From Termitomyces sp. T153 (Eukaryota > Basidiomycota > Agaricomycetes > Agaricales > Lyophyllaceae), in NCBI GenBank assembly GCA_018296165.2, contig JACKQL020000017.1, positions 124,001 through 188,000 on the forward strand: 64,000 bases of DNA, given 5' to 3'. Shown in pieces: positions 45,501 through 56,005 of the stretch. The notes below the pieces were generated by a model that saw only the letters and a list, made by a program, of their open reading frames with translations, searched no databases and was not told the origin of the DNA. The first letter of the stretch is position 1, and each line of letters opens with the position of its first letter. Position numbers and translations under genes: made by a program.

Positions 45501-46179
45501 TCCCAGACTTTTACTCTGTGCTCCTTCCAAGCCTCCTCTGCACAGGTCAGACAACAATGGGGATAACAGCTCATCTTCACCTTGCCCTTGGTCCAATCAA
45601 TTTCAGGGTTATGTTCATGTAACCAGGTAAACCCTAAGATCATGTCTTGCTTTCCCAAACTAGTGACAGCAAAAGTGGTGCATTCTGAGTGGTCCTGGTA
45701 GTGAAGCACCAGGTCCATTACTGAGTGAATAGAGCCAGCTTCATTGAGTGTGCCATCTACATTGTATACAGGGATTTGACAAGAGAGGGGGCATGTAGTG
45801 AGATAGTGTCATTGCACATAGTCTGCATCAAGAAAAAGGCCTGTCACTTCACTGTCAAGCAGGGCCACAACACTCTAGACCTGTTGGGTGTCAGTCATCT
45901 TGAATTCTACCTGTAGCTTTGAGGAGTTAGCAGAAGGAGTGTAAGCAACAATGTAGTGATGGGGGAGACAACATTCCTAGGCAGGAATCTGGAGGCATGG
46001 GCTAGGAGGCATATTCCCAGCTGAGACTTTAGCTGGAGGTGGGTTTTGTATGTCTGAGGGGGGGCTTATCATTTCAGGCATAGTATCAATAGCAGCAACA
46101 GATATATTTGATTCTATGGACAAGGGAGTGAAATGATTAGCACTAGACAACAGAGCCACACAGATCATCCACTGCCTCT
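42576..46179 (-). pseudogene. Copy C: pol (protease, RT, RNase H, integrase)
   Basis: Minus-strand pol in order: protease block (ILGFTWLHEHNPEIDW, about 45600), RT (45270-44290) with an intact YLDD catalytic box, RNase H (KPVLVYPDDDSPFHVEVD...DKEMLAII, 44270-44006), the H2C2 zinc region (about 43720-43530), integrase core (SVASVDFIVELPD; second catalytic Asp lost: SNQGPQF for SDRGPQF; Glu kept in DGQTECVNQELKQYL) and a GPY/F domain (LGPFMVEKKVGPLAY). It breaks off after FPAPEDP, before the chromodomain. Several stops and frameshifts. C belongs to a distinct subfamily from A/B/D/E/F. Confidence 0.88.
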
Positions 46180-47498
46180 TCAAAAATCCTCCTCAGGCTC
46201 TATGGATGTGACCTCCAACTCACTGACAACTTCAGTGGAAGGAACAGTTGTGAGTGCATCAGGAGAGGGAGCTCCTGTTGCATTGCAGGCTGTGAGGAGT
46301 TGGGCAAGCAGCTCCTCTTGCTCTAATAAAGATAGGTAATGCACTTCTAACCCTTGAGGACAATAACAGGCAAAGTAACCAGCCTTTCTGCAGTGTTGAC
46401 ACTGCAAGGAGGTGGAGGAGTGCTGGTGGGAAGCATCAACATCCATTGGAACTCTCTGGGGTAGAGGGAGGAGCAACAGGAAGAGCATGGAATGGAGCAA
46501 CCTGGGAGGAGATGAAAGGGTTTACACCCACTCAAGGGGCCATCATAGAGCAAAAGGTAACTGGAGGATGCTGCGTGCATTGCAGCTTGTGTTTGAGTTC
46601 CATCAGCTGCCACTGCTCGCATGCCACCTTGTACCAGGTGTCTATGTGTTCATCATCTGGGTGCCCCTCTGCCATGTTATCAATACAGTCCATGAGAGAG
46701 GAGTGAAGTCCTTCCTGAAAAGTGAGGCAGAGCTGAAGACCATCTGGATATCCAGCCTGTTTAACTAAAGCACAAAAGGAGTTAATGTACTCATCAAGGG
46801 ACTGCTTTCCTTGGCTGTATTGAGTTTGGTCTCAAAGAGAAAGAGCTGCAGTTTTGGTGGGGTCAAGGGGGAAGAACTCTGCTCAGAACTCCTTCTCAAA
46901 CTCCATCCAGCCAGAGAAACTCTCAACTCCTTCTAAGCATTGAAAGATGCATAGCACATAGGTTGAGGCTTGACCAGCCTTCATGTAAGAGAGAACCCAG
47001 GCAATTTTCAAGGTGTCTGAGGTAGAGGCTTCACTACTCAGCTAGATATTGGTGATACAGAACTGGAGGAAGTGTTTTCCAACCTTACAATCTCCATCAT
47101 ATACATCAGGGAGTGCAGGACAAGGGAGTTTAGGATGGGAAGCTGAAGGGCCTAAGCCAGATGCAGATGCAAACCATTCTGTAGCAGCTGGAGCCAGGAG
47201 GCCTGAGCTAGGTGCAGACACAAACTGTTCTGCATTTGCTGGGGGCATAGGAGGTATAGTAGGAGCAAGGGGAAGATGTTCTAGAAGGGCTTGGAGAGAA
47301 AGAGATACCACTTTAGTAGTTTGACAGAGTCCAGTGAGTTCAGCCATGTGGGAAGTAAGGGAGGCTTGGGTAAGTTGAACCTGTGTCTCCAGGGACAGCA
47401 AATGACTCCAGGCATTGTCCTGGGGGCTTGAAGTGTCAGGGGGAGGTGCTGGAGGGGTTGGCTGAGTTATAGGAAGAGCACAGGGGCACTAAGACATT
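46180..47498 (-). pseudogene. Copy C: gag
   Basis: Gag in several broken frames. The N-terminal coiled region (ETQVQLTQASLT...LQALLEHLP) is at 47401-47042. The zinc knuckle at about 46400 reads CQHCRKAGYFACYC with the His replaced by Tyr, a C-to-T type change. It ends IEPEEDF then TGA, where the other copies have TAG. Confidence 0.8.
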
Positions 47499-47573
47499 GG
47501 TGGGGGAGAGACCTTTTGAAGAACCAAGTAGAAGCTCCAATAACTAAAAAGGGGGCTCCCAAACTGAATCCAG

Positions 47574-47584
47574 AGACTTGTTCT
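47574..47584 (-). promoter_or_regulatory. Copy C: self-priming PBS
   Basis: AGAACAAGTCT on the minus strand, 2 nt from the LTR end at 47587, is complementary to the R-start motif at 47713-47723. Confidence 0.78.
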
Positions 47585-47586
47585 GC

Positions 47587-48003
47587 TGTAAGGATGACCT
47601 CTGGAAGCTGTGGCTCAGTTACACAATTGGCAGAGGGAGATCCAAAGTTTATTCAGTATCTACAAGAAGTTCTAGAGTTTTAACTACTCACCTGGCAGAG
47701 GGAGATCCAAAGAGAACAAGTCTAAGGATCCCCAATGCCAGTGTTTGGAAAATTTACTCTAGAGCTTCTGAAAACAACACCCAACAACAACCAAATCCAG
47801 AGTCTGATCAAAAGTGGAAATCCATTGTAAATGGCCTTGATCTCTGGACTCTCTACATGCGACTACATACCAATATGACCAAAAGATAGCCCTTGGTCAG
47901 AAGTACCTGTAGTCCAAGGATGGGAGGCCTACAATGAGTGGTAGGCCCAAAATACATGAAACAATCCAGGGGTCTGGTAAGAGGCCATGTAGAAGGGGTG
48001 ACA
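47587..48003 (-). mobile_element. Copy C: 5' LTR
   Basis: About 417 bp, ends TGTCA...TTACA on the minus strand. R-U5 matches family 2 (including two ~20-bp copies of GGCAGAGGGAGATCCAAAG about 65 bp apart), while U3 differs from the A/D/E/F/G LTRs. The outer end is chosen at TGACA (47999-48003), where the leader of element H begins; no target duplication can be tested. Confidence 0.6.
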
Positions 48004-48339
48004 CTTGTCAGAATTGTGGACAGAGAACCAGTGCAGGCTGATGGTTAAAACTGGAGCTAGCAAATAGAGAAGTAAAAGGAGAATAAAGAGAAACCATAAG
48101 GAGGGAGAACAGAGCAAAGGGGGACTGGGACATCCCCTGACAGGGGGTGTAGAACACCTAGTTGGGGTTAGGAGTCTAATGGCAGGAAATGTATTGATCT
48201 GCAGGAGGGCCTGGGTAGAATGGGGTGTATTGATTTTCAGGGACTGGCTGACCATAGATGTTGGTTAGGTAGCTGGCAGGGTTGTACATGGAGTTATATG
48301 CAGACATCAAGAATGGAGTAAGAGAGAGTCTTGATATTA
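48004..48339 (-). pseudogene. Element H (family 1): leader and start of a gag-like frame
   Basis: Directly follows the family 1 LTR on the minus strand. It begins with the self-priming PBS AATATCAAGACT (48338-48327) one nt from the LTR. An open stretch then starts MYNPASYLTNIYGQPVPENQ and is Pro/Tyr/Gln-rich, as some gag N-termini are. It is cut at 48003 by copy C. Confidence 0.55.
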
Positions 48340-49400
48340 TGTCAGGTTCCACTGATTATGAGGGCTCAGCTATACTGGGTGAGTCCTGACTAGGTGGATG
48401 TCATGTCCTGCACTTATAGCCTAGCACTCTGGGGTTGGTGCAGAGTAGAGGGACTTGCAAGGGGAAGCCAATAGAAGTGGTCCAAGCAAGTCCAGAGTGG
48501 TCCAGAGAAGTCTAAGACCAAGTATATTAGGTGTTGGGCTTGAGCAGCATTAGAAACAAGTTTGTAGGCATGCAAATGGATTGCGAGGCAAACAGAGGCT
48601 TTGCAAGTGATGGAGGCAGAGCTGGAGTTTGACAGGGGATCAATCAAGACTTGATGAGTTCTGGGGCTGAGCAAGGAGCAAGGTCTGGAGTTGTTGTAAG
48701 AATGTTTGGGGGTTGTAGTGCATGCATGGAGTTTGTACTGACATTGGAGGTGAAAAGAACTTAGAGAACAATGGAAATAGAGACAATTGAGACAAGATGG
48801 AGGCAAGACAAGATGAGACTGAGAAAAGAGATAGATTTGAGACTAAAATTGAAAACAGAGACAGAAAAAAACATAAGGCACAAGTAACCAGTTGATGCAA
48901 TATCAAGACTAGAGTATGAGGTGCTACTCTATGGATTATATACTGACTACTGGAGAGTTCCAGAGGGGCAGGGAGTGTGGTGGCAGGGCTTAACAGAGCT
49001 GTGTGGAGTCAATGGGTGTTAGTTGCAATCCAGAGGCAGACTGTAGCAATATTCTGATGGGATCAGTTGGGGATGCAGGTTGCTCCAGAGTCATTGTGAT
49101 GCTCTCAGAGTAGGTTGGGTGAATCAGGGTGGTGAGCTGGAGACACATGATGGGGTCAGGAATAGTGGAGGAGGGTTCCAGGAGTTCAGGAGAGTCAAGG
49201 GGAGTGTCAACAGCTGTGGAGAAGGTGTCACAGTTAGCCTGGGAGCTGTTAGGGTTTGCCAGAGAAGTGCAGGGTTACCTAGAGTGAGCACAGGGGGTAG
49301 ACAATGGTTGGGGAGTTTGACGGAGCATTAGGGGAGACTTCCAGAGGGGTGAGCAGGTTGGGAACAATATCTGAGGGTCCAGGGAGTGGGTCATAATACA
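48340..49400 (-). mobile_element. Element H: 5' LTR of family 1
   Basis: About 1061 bp, homologous to 62215-63254 and 1556-2617. On the minus strand a TATA-like AGTATATAAT (about 48945) is followed 35 nt later by the R-start motif AGTCTTGATATT (48910-48899). The outer end is slightly altered (TGTATTATGACCC). Confidence 0.82.
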
Positions 49401-50243
49401 TACCATGTCTCAGTCCCTCCACACCTCATCTCAGTCTCTCTGCATCTTGTCCTGGTCCTACCTAATCCTCTAGACCTCCTCCTTGCAGGTTGCCAGCAAT
49501 CCCAGCAATCCCTCCACCTGATCATGCAGAAGTGCCTTGGAGACTGATTAGGACTTTTTCATGGACTGTCCCACTAGGGCTCCCAACCCTGGGGAGTACA
49601 CCTAGGAGCCTGGCAGCCTCACCATTGAACCCTCACTTCAAACCCTCTTGCTGGGCTCTACTCCTAGTAACAGAAACACCCTCTACTTCTCCTTGTTGCA
49701 TAACACCTGAACTCTCTCTCTTCACCCACTCTGTAGAGGCCCCACCTTCATTGTGGACTGCCCTGTAAGGAGATGACCCCTTTATGAGTAACTCCAACTC
49801 TATCTGGCCTTAGTCATAGGTATAGCATCATCTTTAGTGTATCTGACCATATCTGACCAACCAGCTGCCAAGCCCCTGTACCCTCCAGTCAGTATTAATC
49901 AGCCCTTCATAGTCATTGGACTCTATTTCTCCTTTTGACATATGGATAGTCATTACTGCTTAGCATACCTGGGCTGCTTACTGCATATAGTATTGGTCAT
50001 AGCATAGCCACAGATGTAGTATATAAGCTGGTTGTAAGGATAGAATATCCTTTGACCAATCAATAGCAGCATTCTCCAGATCTATTCAGTGAAGAAATTA
50101 TGAGAACTCCAGTGTTGCCACCTTGCTTGGCTCACTGCACTCACCCCTTGCCTGCCTCTTAGCTGCTGCTCTGCTCCTTTGATGCTTGCTTGTTGCCTGT
50201 GCTAGCTTGCTTTTATTGGGTTTACCTGCAGAGTGTTTGTTCC
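49401..50243. other. Unassigned repeat-like region
   Basis: CpG-poor like its neighbours, with a TATA-like GTATATAAG at 50019-50027. Probably part of another LTR or retroelement, but no second copy is in the window. The open frame 49490-49768 has no recognisable domain. Confidence 0.4.
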
Positions 50244-50593
50244 TATAAGGGCAACCTCTGTGGCAGTGGATTGGAGTCACACAGCTAGCAGAGGGGAATC
50301 CAAAGCATATTAGCAGGAGTAGATGACAATACAATCAGTAACTAATCACTTAGCAGAGGGAAATCTGAAGAGAACAAGTCTAAGGATCCCTGCTGCTTAG
50401 TATGGCACATCAGTGGGCAGTAGAGGCATGGGAACTACTGTACAGAAGGGTAGAGCTAGTCCTAACCCTAGGACAATGATTAGTGAGATAATACAGAGAA
50501 CTCTGGAGTTCTGGAATGAGCCCTGGAAATGTCTAACAAGCTGTGGAGGTGCTGGAATAGGTTGCAGAGGTTGGAAATGGAAGTCCTCTGACA
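50244..50593 (-). mobile_element. Element G: 3' LTR (family 2)
   Basis: A 350-bp family 2 LTR on the minus strand, ends TGTCA...TTATA. The start is preceded on the minus strand by the polypurine tract AGAGGGGGAGTGA (50606-50594), so this is a 3' LTR, not a solo one. Its outer neighbour (from 50243) is unrelated to the leader that follows 5' LTRs, which fixes the LTR edge. Confidence 0.8.
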
Positions 50594-50896
50594 TCACTCC
50601 CCCTCTAGTGTGCAGCATCTCAATGTGTGGAGTACAAGAAGTCCCTGATTGCTCAGTCTGCTGGCAAAATAGAGTAGATTCCTTGTATGGCATGCAGAGC
50701 ATCTGGGTGTCTCCTGTGGAACTCCTTAATGAGTCTGGGGGTGTGCACATTCTCCTATGGTTCCCAGGAGATATCCTCAATCCCATAGCCCTTCCATTTT
50801 ACCTTGTATTGTAGTCATCTCCAGAATAATTAACTATTTAGAATTTTCTCCACCTCATACTCCTTATTATTGTTGACCACCACTAGGAGTGGCAGG
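50594..50896 (-). pseudogene. Element G: integrase C-terminal chromodomain
   Basis: The minus strand reads EYEVEKILNS, then QYKVKWKGYGIEDISWEP and LIKEFHRRHPDA, a classic chromodomain with its aromatic residues, broken by three stops. It ends about 200 bp before the polypurine tract and LTR. This places the family among chromodomain-bearing Ty3/Gypsy elements (chromoviruses), whose chromodomain directs integration toward marked chromatin. The rest of G was displaced by copy E at 50897. Confidence 0.85.
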
Positions 50897-51265
50897 TGTC
50901 AGGGAACTTCCATTTCTAACCTCTGCAACTTGTTCTAGCACCTCTGCAGCTTGTTTGACATCTCTGGGGCTCTTTCTAGAACTCTGGAGATCTCTGGAGA
51001 ACTGCAGAGTTCTCCATATTACTTCAGCAATTATTGCCCTAGGGTTAGGAGTAGCTCTGGTTGTCTGTACAGTAGTTCCCATACCTCCACCACCCACTGA
51101 TGCACTGCACCAAGCAGCAGGGATTCTTAGACTTGTTCTCTTTGGATTCCCCTCTGCTAAGTGATTAGTTACTGATTGTATTGTTGTCCACTCTGCTAAT
51201 ATACTTTGGATTCTCCTCTGCTGGCTGCATGACCCCAATCTGCCACTCCAGAGGTTGCCTTTACA
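50897..51265 (+). mobile_element. Copy E: 5' LTR (family 2)
   Basis: A 369-bp LTR, ends TGTCA...TTACA. The transcript-start motif AGACTTGTTCT is at 51129-51139. It forms a ~350-bp inverted repeat with the element G LTR, with the ~300-bp chromodomain segment as spacer. Confidence 0.82.
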
Positions 51266-51267
51266 GC

Positions 51268-51278
51268 AGAACAAGTCT
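51268..51278 (+). promoter_or_regulatory. Copy E: self-priming PBS
   Basis: AGAACAAGTCT, 2 nt after the LTR end, is the exact reverse complement of 51129-51139. Confidence 0.8.
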
Positions 51279-51371
51279 CCTAAAACTGGTCTAGAAGCCT
51301 CTAGCAGCTGCAAGGAATCTCCAAGCCACTACCCATCACCTCCCTACCAGGATTCAGCACTGCAGAGTTTG

Positions 51372-52589
51372 ATGTCTCAGCCTACTAACCCAGACACACC
51401 CTTGGAGGCCCCAGCCCTGCAGAACCAAGCCTGGACCTGCCTGCTACACTTAGAAACCCAGGTGCAATTAATGCAATCATCTCCCACTCACTATACTACC
51501 AAACTCTCCACCCTCCATCAGACAACAGATCTTATCTCCCAATCACTCCAGGCATTGCTTGAATGCCTGAATCCTCACTCTGCCACTTCTGCAGCTGCAA
51601 AACCAGCCCCACCCACATCTGCACCCATCTCTGCAGCTCCAGTGACCTTTTGGCCATAGATGACATGTCCTGCACTACCAGATGCATACAATGGTGCTCA
51701 CCCTGGCAGGGAGCAATTCCTGCAGTCCTGCCTCACCTATATCCACCTCAGCAGGGATGTCTTTGACTCTACTGCATTGAAAATAGCCTAAGTGCTGTTA
51801 TACATAAAGACCAGACATGCCTCTACCTACATGCTGTGAGTCTTCTGTTGCCCTGGAGGTGTTAGAAGCTTTCTGGACTGGGCCACCTTTGAAAAGGACT
51901 TCTGCATGGAGTTTTTCCTGTTAGACCCTGCCAAGACAGTGGCCTTGATGCTGTGTGATAGGGAGCAGTATGGACAAGGAAAGCATACACTGAATGAGTA
52001 CATTAACTCATTCTGGGCCCTGGTTGAACAGGCCACCTACTCCAATAGCCTCCAACTATGCCTCACTTTCTGAAACAGCTTGCACCCTACACTGGTGGAA
52101 CACATCAACAATCTGGTGAAGGGTTGCCCCAACAATGAAAAGATTGCATTGTGGTATGGGGTGGCCTGGGACCAATAGCAACTCATGGAGATCCAGAGGG
52201 TGCTCCACCACCCCCATTCCATGCTACACCCTGCTCTGATCAATAATTTCCACCACCCCACACCTGCTCACCTAAGGCTAGCCCTTACTCTGGCCATCTC
52301 CATAGCATGCCCCCTGCTACTAGGGATCCCCATGGATATGGATGCCACTCAGTAGCTCTGCACTACCCTGCCATTGTGCTGGAGATGCTAGAAGCTGGGG
52401 CACTTTGCATGGCACTTCCCCCTGGGCTTGGAGGTACACTACCTTTCTATGGTGGAGCAGGAGGAACTCCTCCTGCAGCTATTGGCTGCAAAGGATGCTG
52501 CTAGAGCTCTATTGCTGGACAAGCCAGAGTTGACCCCAGAGGAGATCAGCACATGCACCTCACCTCTGGAGCTGGAGGGGGATTTTTAG
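51372..52589 (+). pseudogene. Copy E: gag
   Basis: Starts at ATGTCTCAGC and ends at GDF-TAG (52587-52589). The capsid block and knuckle region are recognisable, but several stops (for example in the sequence around 51655, 51790 and 52070) prevent a full product. Confidence 0.82.
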
Positions 52590-52600
52590 TTGAGTGATGG

Positions 52601-55600
52601 ATGAGGTGCATGCCTCTGTTGCTGAATGCTAACAGATTCTCATGTCTGTCAATAGAAAATAAAACTGCCTTTTCTGATGCTCTTCATTCTGAGACAGAAG
52701 AACCTCAATGCCCCCCTCCAGATGTACAGATACTAACTCCAGAGCTCCTGCTGAGCTCCCCAACACCTCCAAAGGTCTGTTGGCATAGTTCTGCTTTGGC
52801 ACGTTGGATGCCCCAAAACAGTATGTTATGGCCTCTGGCCCATCCACCAACTCCTTGCATCTTGATGTGGAGATTGAGATGACAGACACTCAGCAAATCC
52901 ATGGAGTCATGGCTCCTCTGGACAGCAGAGCAACAGGACTATTCCTGGACTTGGAGTTTGTCAAATGCTATGGCCTGACCATGTAGCCTCTTCCCAAGCC
53001 CATTTCTGTCTACACCATCAATAGAACACCTAACAAAGCAGGTGCCATCAGCTCCATAGTTGATCTGGTCCTTCATTATCAGAATCACATGGGCTGTGTT
53101 TGCTATTACCAGCTTGGGAAGGCAGGACATGATCATTGGTTTCATATGGCTCCATGAGTACAACCCCAAGGTCAATTGAACCAAAGGAGAGGTAACCATG
53201 AGCAGGTGCCCCCAAAAGTGCTCTGCCTGCACTGCAGAGGATAGGGTGGAGTGCTGGACCCAAGTTTGAGGGCATGCAGCCATCTGCACATGTTGCACTG
53301 GCCCTCTCCCCTCTGCAGATCTAGACTCCCTGGACCCTCCATCTCTGGCATTCCCTCATAGAGAGGCCCTCTACAAGGATGACTGGAGCAATGGCAGAGC
53401 CCTAGAGGAGGAGTGTGGAGGGGAGTTTGGTGGCACATATGAGCTAGAGTTTTTGGACAAAGCAGTAGAAGTGGGGGATCAAATCTATGCTACTGCTGCT
53501 GTATATCCACTGCCCTCCATTGTGGGGATCTGGGCTAGCCAGACTACATTCCAACCACTGGCCCAGGCATTTGCTGCTAATGCCATGCCCCAAGAGTTCC
53601 AGGATGTGGAACCCCCCTATCTTTATGCATTTGAGGATGTGTTCTCCAAAGCCTTGTTTGACTCACTTCTGGAGTGCAAGAGGTGGGACTATGCCATTGA
53701 ACTGCTGCCAGACTCTGCACCCTCCAGCTGTAAGGTCTACTTGCTTGCACCCAGAGAGCAGGAGGAGCTTGACACATTCTTGCAGGAGAACCTGGACTCT
53801 GGTCATATCTGCCCATTCAAGTCTCTGATGGCTTCTCTAGTCTTTTTCATCAAGAAGAAGGATGGTTCACTCTGACTGGTCCAGGACTACTGGGTACTCA
53901 ACACCATGATGGTGAAGGACTGTTACCCTCTCCCCCTCATCTCCAAGCTCATCAACAACCTCTGGAGTGTGCAATACTTCACTAAACTGGATATCTAGTG
54001 GAGTTACAACAATGTGTGCATTCAGGAAGGAGATGAGTGGAAGGCCACCTTCCAGACCAACTAGGAATTGTTCAAGCCACTTGTTATGTTCTTTGGACTC
54101 ATCAACAGCCCCACCACCTTCCAGACCATGATAAACAACATCTTCCAGGACCTCATAGCAGAGGGCATAGTGTGTATGTATCTGGACAACTGGACAATAT
54201 CCTCATTTATACCAAAATGCTGGAGGAACATTGTTGGATCACTTGCCTTGTCTTAGAATGTCTCCGCCAGCATCAGATCTACCTCAAGCTGGAGAAGTGT
54301 GAGTTTGAACAAACCCAGATTGAGTACCTTGGCCTGGTCATCTTGCATGGAGCTGTGGAGATGGACCCAGTCAAGGTAGCAGGTGTGGTGGAGTGGCTGG
54401 AGCCTCAGAACAAGAAGGAGGTGCAGGCATTCCTTGGTTTTATAAACTTCTACCAGAGATTCATCCAGGACTTCTTGCACCACATCCATCCACTATTCAA
54501 CTTCACAAGAAAGGATGTTATATGGAGTTGGGAATCTCTGGAGCAGATGGCTTTTGACACTCTCAAGTGCACCATGACCTCCAGACTTGTCCTCCTCTTT
54601 CCAGATAACAACTCTCCTTTCTGGGTGGAGGCCAACAGCTCCAACTTTGCCACTGGGGCTATGCTCTTGCAGCAATACCTGGAGAATGGAAAATAGCATC
54701 CAGTGGCCTTTTACTCCAAGAGCCTGAATGTGGTGGAGTGGAACTACAAGATCCACAACAAAGAGATGCTGGCCATCATTCAGTCATTTGAGGAATGGTG
54801 GCACTTCCTGGAAGGTGTGCGGCACAAGTTTGAGGTCTGGACAGATTACAAGAACCTCAAATACTTCCGGATGACCAAGAAGCTCAATTGCTGACAGGCC
54901 CAGTAGTCCCTCTACCTTGCTAACTTTGACTTCTCTTTGCATCACAAGCCTGGCTAGAGCATGGGAAAACCAGATGCCCTGTCCTGGAGGGTGGACCACA
55001 GCATGAGGGAAGGGGATAACAGCAACATTGTGCTCCTCTGCTCTGATTGTTTGCGATCCGAGCCACGGAGGGTCTTGCCATTGAGGGAGCAGAGGCAGAC
55101 ATTCTCTGGAACATATGGCAGGGTAATTGGGATGGTCAGCAGGAGGAGCTTGTAGCACAAGCCACTTGTATGCTAAAGTTGGGGCATACTACTAGTATCA
55201 AGGCAATCCACACTGATAAATGGGCCCTCCAAGATGAAATTCTGATCTTCTGAGACTGTATCTATGTCCCCAATGTTCTGGAGCTCCACCAGAGGATTGT
55301 GGAGCAACACCACAACTGCTGCATTGCAGAGCACCCTGGATGGTGGAAGATACTGGAGCTAGTATTGCAGAACTACTAGTGGCCCCAAATGTTCCAGTAT
55401 ATTGAGTCCTCCACTAGTACCTGCAATCTCTGCCTCCAGACTAAGCCCCAATGCCAACTCTCCTATGAACAGTTACATCCACTACCCATGCCTGCAGAGC
55501 AATGGAGTGTGGCATCCATAGACTTCATTGTAGAGCTCCCTGATGCCCACAGTTACAATGCAATCATGGTGGTGGTAGACCTGTATGGCAAGTAAGCACA

Positions 55601-55662
55601 CTTCATTCCAACCCACACCACCTATTCTACTATGGGCACCACAAACCTGTATTGGAGGAACC
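52601..55662 (+). pseudogene. Copy E: pol, truncated in integrase
   Basis: Opens with ATGAGG 11 nt after the gag stop (MRCMPLLLNANRF). Order: protease (about 52830-53170, triad D-S-R), RT (about 53450-54490; FFIKKKDGSL, MFFGLINSPTTFQ), RNase H (about 54550-54890; PVAFYSKSLNVVEWNYKIHNKEMLAII in two parts), H2C2 zinc region (about 55260-55440) and the integrase start (SVASIDFIVELPD). The RT active site is destroyed by an 8-bp tandem duplication (54182-54197). The integrase stops at about 55662, where a family 1 LTR fragment begins. Confidence 0.87.
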
Positions 55663-56005
55663 TCACTATTTGCTTGGCTCTGAAAGCTATCAACCTCCAT
55701 TGATCCCCCATCAAACTCTGGCCCTGCTCCTGTTAATCACATAGCCTCCATTTGCCTCACACCTCTAATACTTGCTTCCAGACCATACCTAACACCTCCA
55801 TCAAGTCTGACCATTTCCCCATAACTCATCCTAGACTCCTCCAGACCACTTCAGACTTGTTTAAATCACTCCCCATTGCTTGCCCTCACAAGTCCCCCAT
55901 GCTTAGACCCTCTCCATGTGCCTAGTTATTAGTGCAGGGAATCATGTCTGCCTAGTAATGATTTGCCCAGTATAGCTGAGCCCCCATGATTAGCAGAACC
56001 TGACA
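55663..56005 (+). mobile_element. Family 1 LTR, 3' fragment
   Basis: Matches the last ~340 bp of the LTR at 62215-63254, ending AACCTGACA at 56005. The left part is missing and abuts copy E integrase; the right end is an intact LTR terminus against copy F pol. Confidence 0.8.

Noticed and set aside
48340..49400. Calling this LTR solo
   Set aside because: A self-priming site and leader follow its inner end, so it is the 5' LTR of a truncated element.
50244..50593. Calling this LTR solo
   Set aside because: A polypurine tract and chromodomain precede it and the flanks do not match, so it is a 3' LTR.
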